From Rhizobium sp. BK313 (GTDB lineage Bacteria; Pseudomonadota; Alphaproteobacteria; Rhizobiales; Rhizobiaceae), in assembly GCF_014193655.1 (NCBI RefSeq), contig NZ_JACHZQ010000006.1:372001-436000 (forward strand): a DNA stretch of 64,000 bases, given 5' to 3'. Each line of letters begins with the position of its first letter. Position 1 is the stretch's first letter. This document shows positions 63,217 through 64,000 of this stretch, piece by piece. The translations under genes and the position numbers were made by a program. The notes under the pieces were generated by a model, which searched no databases, had not been told where the DNA came from, and saw nothing but the letters and a program-made list of their open reading frames with translations.

Positions 63217-63999
63217 CTACCAACGCTGATGAACATATTGCTTGATGTAGGTGTCGTAGATCGACCTGATCTCCTGCATGGCAGCTTGCGAGATCGCAGG
63301 AAGATCGGCCGCTTCGGCGTTGGAGCGGGCCTGCGACGGGTTGCGCGCGCCGGGGATGGCAACGGTGACGGCGTCAAACATCAGGATCCAGCGAAGGGCA
63401 AATTTCGCCATCGTCGTATCGCCGCAAACCAGTGGACGCACCTTCTCGACGGCCTCCAGGCCCACCTCGTAAGGCACGCCGGAAAAGGTCTCGCCAATGT
63501 CGAAGGCCTCGCCATTGCGGTTGAAGAGCCGGTGATCGTTGGCCTCGAACCTGGTGTCTTTCTTGAATTTGCCGGAAAGCAGCCCGCTTGCGAGCGGCAC
63601 GCGGGCAATGATGGCGACCTTTTTTTCTTCAGCCTGCTTGAAGAAATGCTCGATCGGGCGCTGGCGGAAGGCATTGAAGATGATCTGCACGCTGACGACA
63701 CCTGGATATTCGGTGGCCTTCAGCGCTTCTTCGATGCGCTCGACGCTGACGCCGTAATTGCGGATCTTGCCCTGTTCCACCAACCGGTCGAGCCGCGCGA
63801 AGACCTCCGGATGATAGTAAACATCCGTCGGCGGGCAATGCAGTTGTACGAGATCCAGGCAGTCGGTTTCGAGATTCCTCAGGCTGCGGTCGATCCAGAT
63901 ATCGAGGTTCTCGGCGCTATAGCCGTCAACGGACTGCTGCGGCAGGCGACGGCCGGCCTTGGTCGCAATGAATGGGCGTTCGCCACCGCGTTCGCGCAT
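63217..63999 (-). CDS. Aldo/keto reductase, 5' end beyond window
   Basis: The C-terminal 260 residues of an aldo/keto reductase of the YajO/Gfo-unrelated general AKR group (family usual length about 330). The Lys of the tetrad (FIATKAGRR) and His (LVQLHCPP) are visible; the Asp-Tyr pair and the start lie past the window end. VPLASGLLSGKFKKDT is the typical cofactor-binding loop. It is the upstream gene of the lactonase/reductase operon. Confidence 0.85.
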   Translation of the reverse strand: MRERGGERPFIATKAGRRLPQQSVDGYSAENLDIWIDRSLRNLETDCLDLVQLHCPPTDVYYHPEVFARLDRLVEQGKIRNYGVSVERIEEALKATEYPGVVSVQIIFNAFRQRPIEHFFKQAEEKKVAIIARVPLASGLLSGKFKKDTRFEANDHRLFNRNGEAFDIGETFSGVPYEVGLEAVEKVRPLVCGDTTMAKFALRWILMFDAVTVAIPGARNPSQARSNAEAADLPAISQAAMQEIRSIYDTYIKQYVHQRW

Positions 64000-64000
64000 G

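Overview
The window is GC-rich, densely coded chromosomal or chromid DNA of a Rhizobium-type alphaproteobacterium. The basis is rhizobial codon use, a DUF982 protein, an imp-type type VI secretion locus and an entericidin-like lipoprotein. No rRNA, tRNA or CRISPR array is visible.

Layout. 1-1500 is flank: a DUF982 protein, a secreted CHRD protein and a 38-bp perfect palindrome. 1522-17778 (minus strand) is one tightly coupled T6SS operon: tssB, tssC, tssE, tssF, tssG, tagH (FHA), tssJ, tssK, tssL, tssM, tagF, pppA, ppkA, followed on its upstream side by tssA (17938-19617). 19821-28127 is a cluster of partner-switching phospho-signalling genes: a STAS / RsbW-like kinase / RsbU-like phosphatase set, then two paralogous HATPase-like plus STAS-like pairs around a membrane SpoIIE phosphatase, a coiled-coil protein and a MinD/ParA-like ATPase. 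One STAS-like domain is fused to a methyltransferase. 28174-34854 (minus) holds a second Ser/Thr kinase, a sigma-54 activator broken by an in-frame amber codon, clpV and hcp. hcp has a very good sigma-54 promoter. 35273-45592 (plus) is the spike and cargo region: DUF2169-pentapeptide protein, second pentapeptide protein, PAAR-like DUF4150, short VgrG, a separate VgrG-tail-like protein, DUF3540, a TPR-glycosyltransferase-like protein and an unknown small protein.

From 46124 on the DNA is accessory. It contains a glucoamylase divergent from a ROK glucokinase, a deletion scar joining the 3' ends of a LysR gene and a quinone oxidoreductase gene, an NmrA-like reductase, a secreted cupin and a candidate sRNA. 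Next is an unusual three-gene cassette (52496-54266): a Skp1-type GlcNAc-transferase homologue, a prolyl-4-hydroxylase-like 2OG-Fe(II) dioxygenase, and a small helical protein with a Pro/Gly-rich linker. Then come a CPA1 Na+/H+ antiporter, an anti-Shine-Dalgarno sRNA candidate (alpha-r14-like), a LuxR remnant, small unknown genes, an entericidin, a MbcA/ParS-RES toxin-antitoxin pair, and aldo/keto reductases with an L-fuconolactonase-like amidohydrolase, the last reductase being cut by the window end.

How it fits together. The T6SS is structurally complete: sheath TssBC, baseplate TssEFGK, membrane complex TssJLM, TssA, ClpV, Hcp, VgrG and PAAR-like tip. It carries the threonine-phosphorylation switch PpkA-PppA-FHA-TagF plus an unusual number of extra kinase, phosphatase and STAS modules. 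The amber codon in the sigma-54 activator next to a sigma-54-type hcp promoter suggests that hcp expression may be impaired in this strain, or restored by readthrough or another activator. The most novel-looking systems are the STAS-methyltransferase partner-switch pair and the hydroxylase/GlcNAc-transferase/small-protein cassette.
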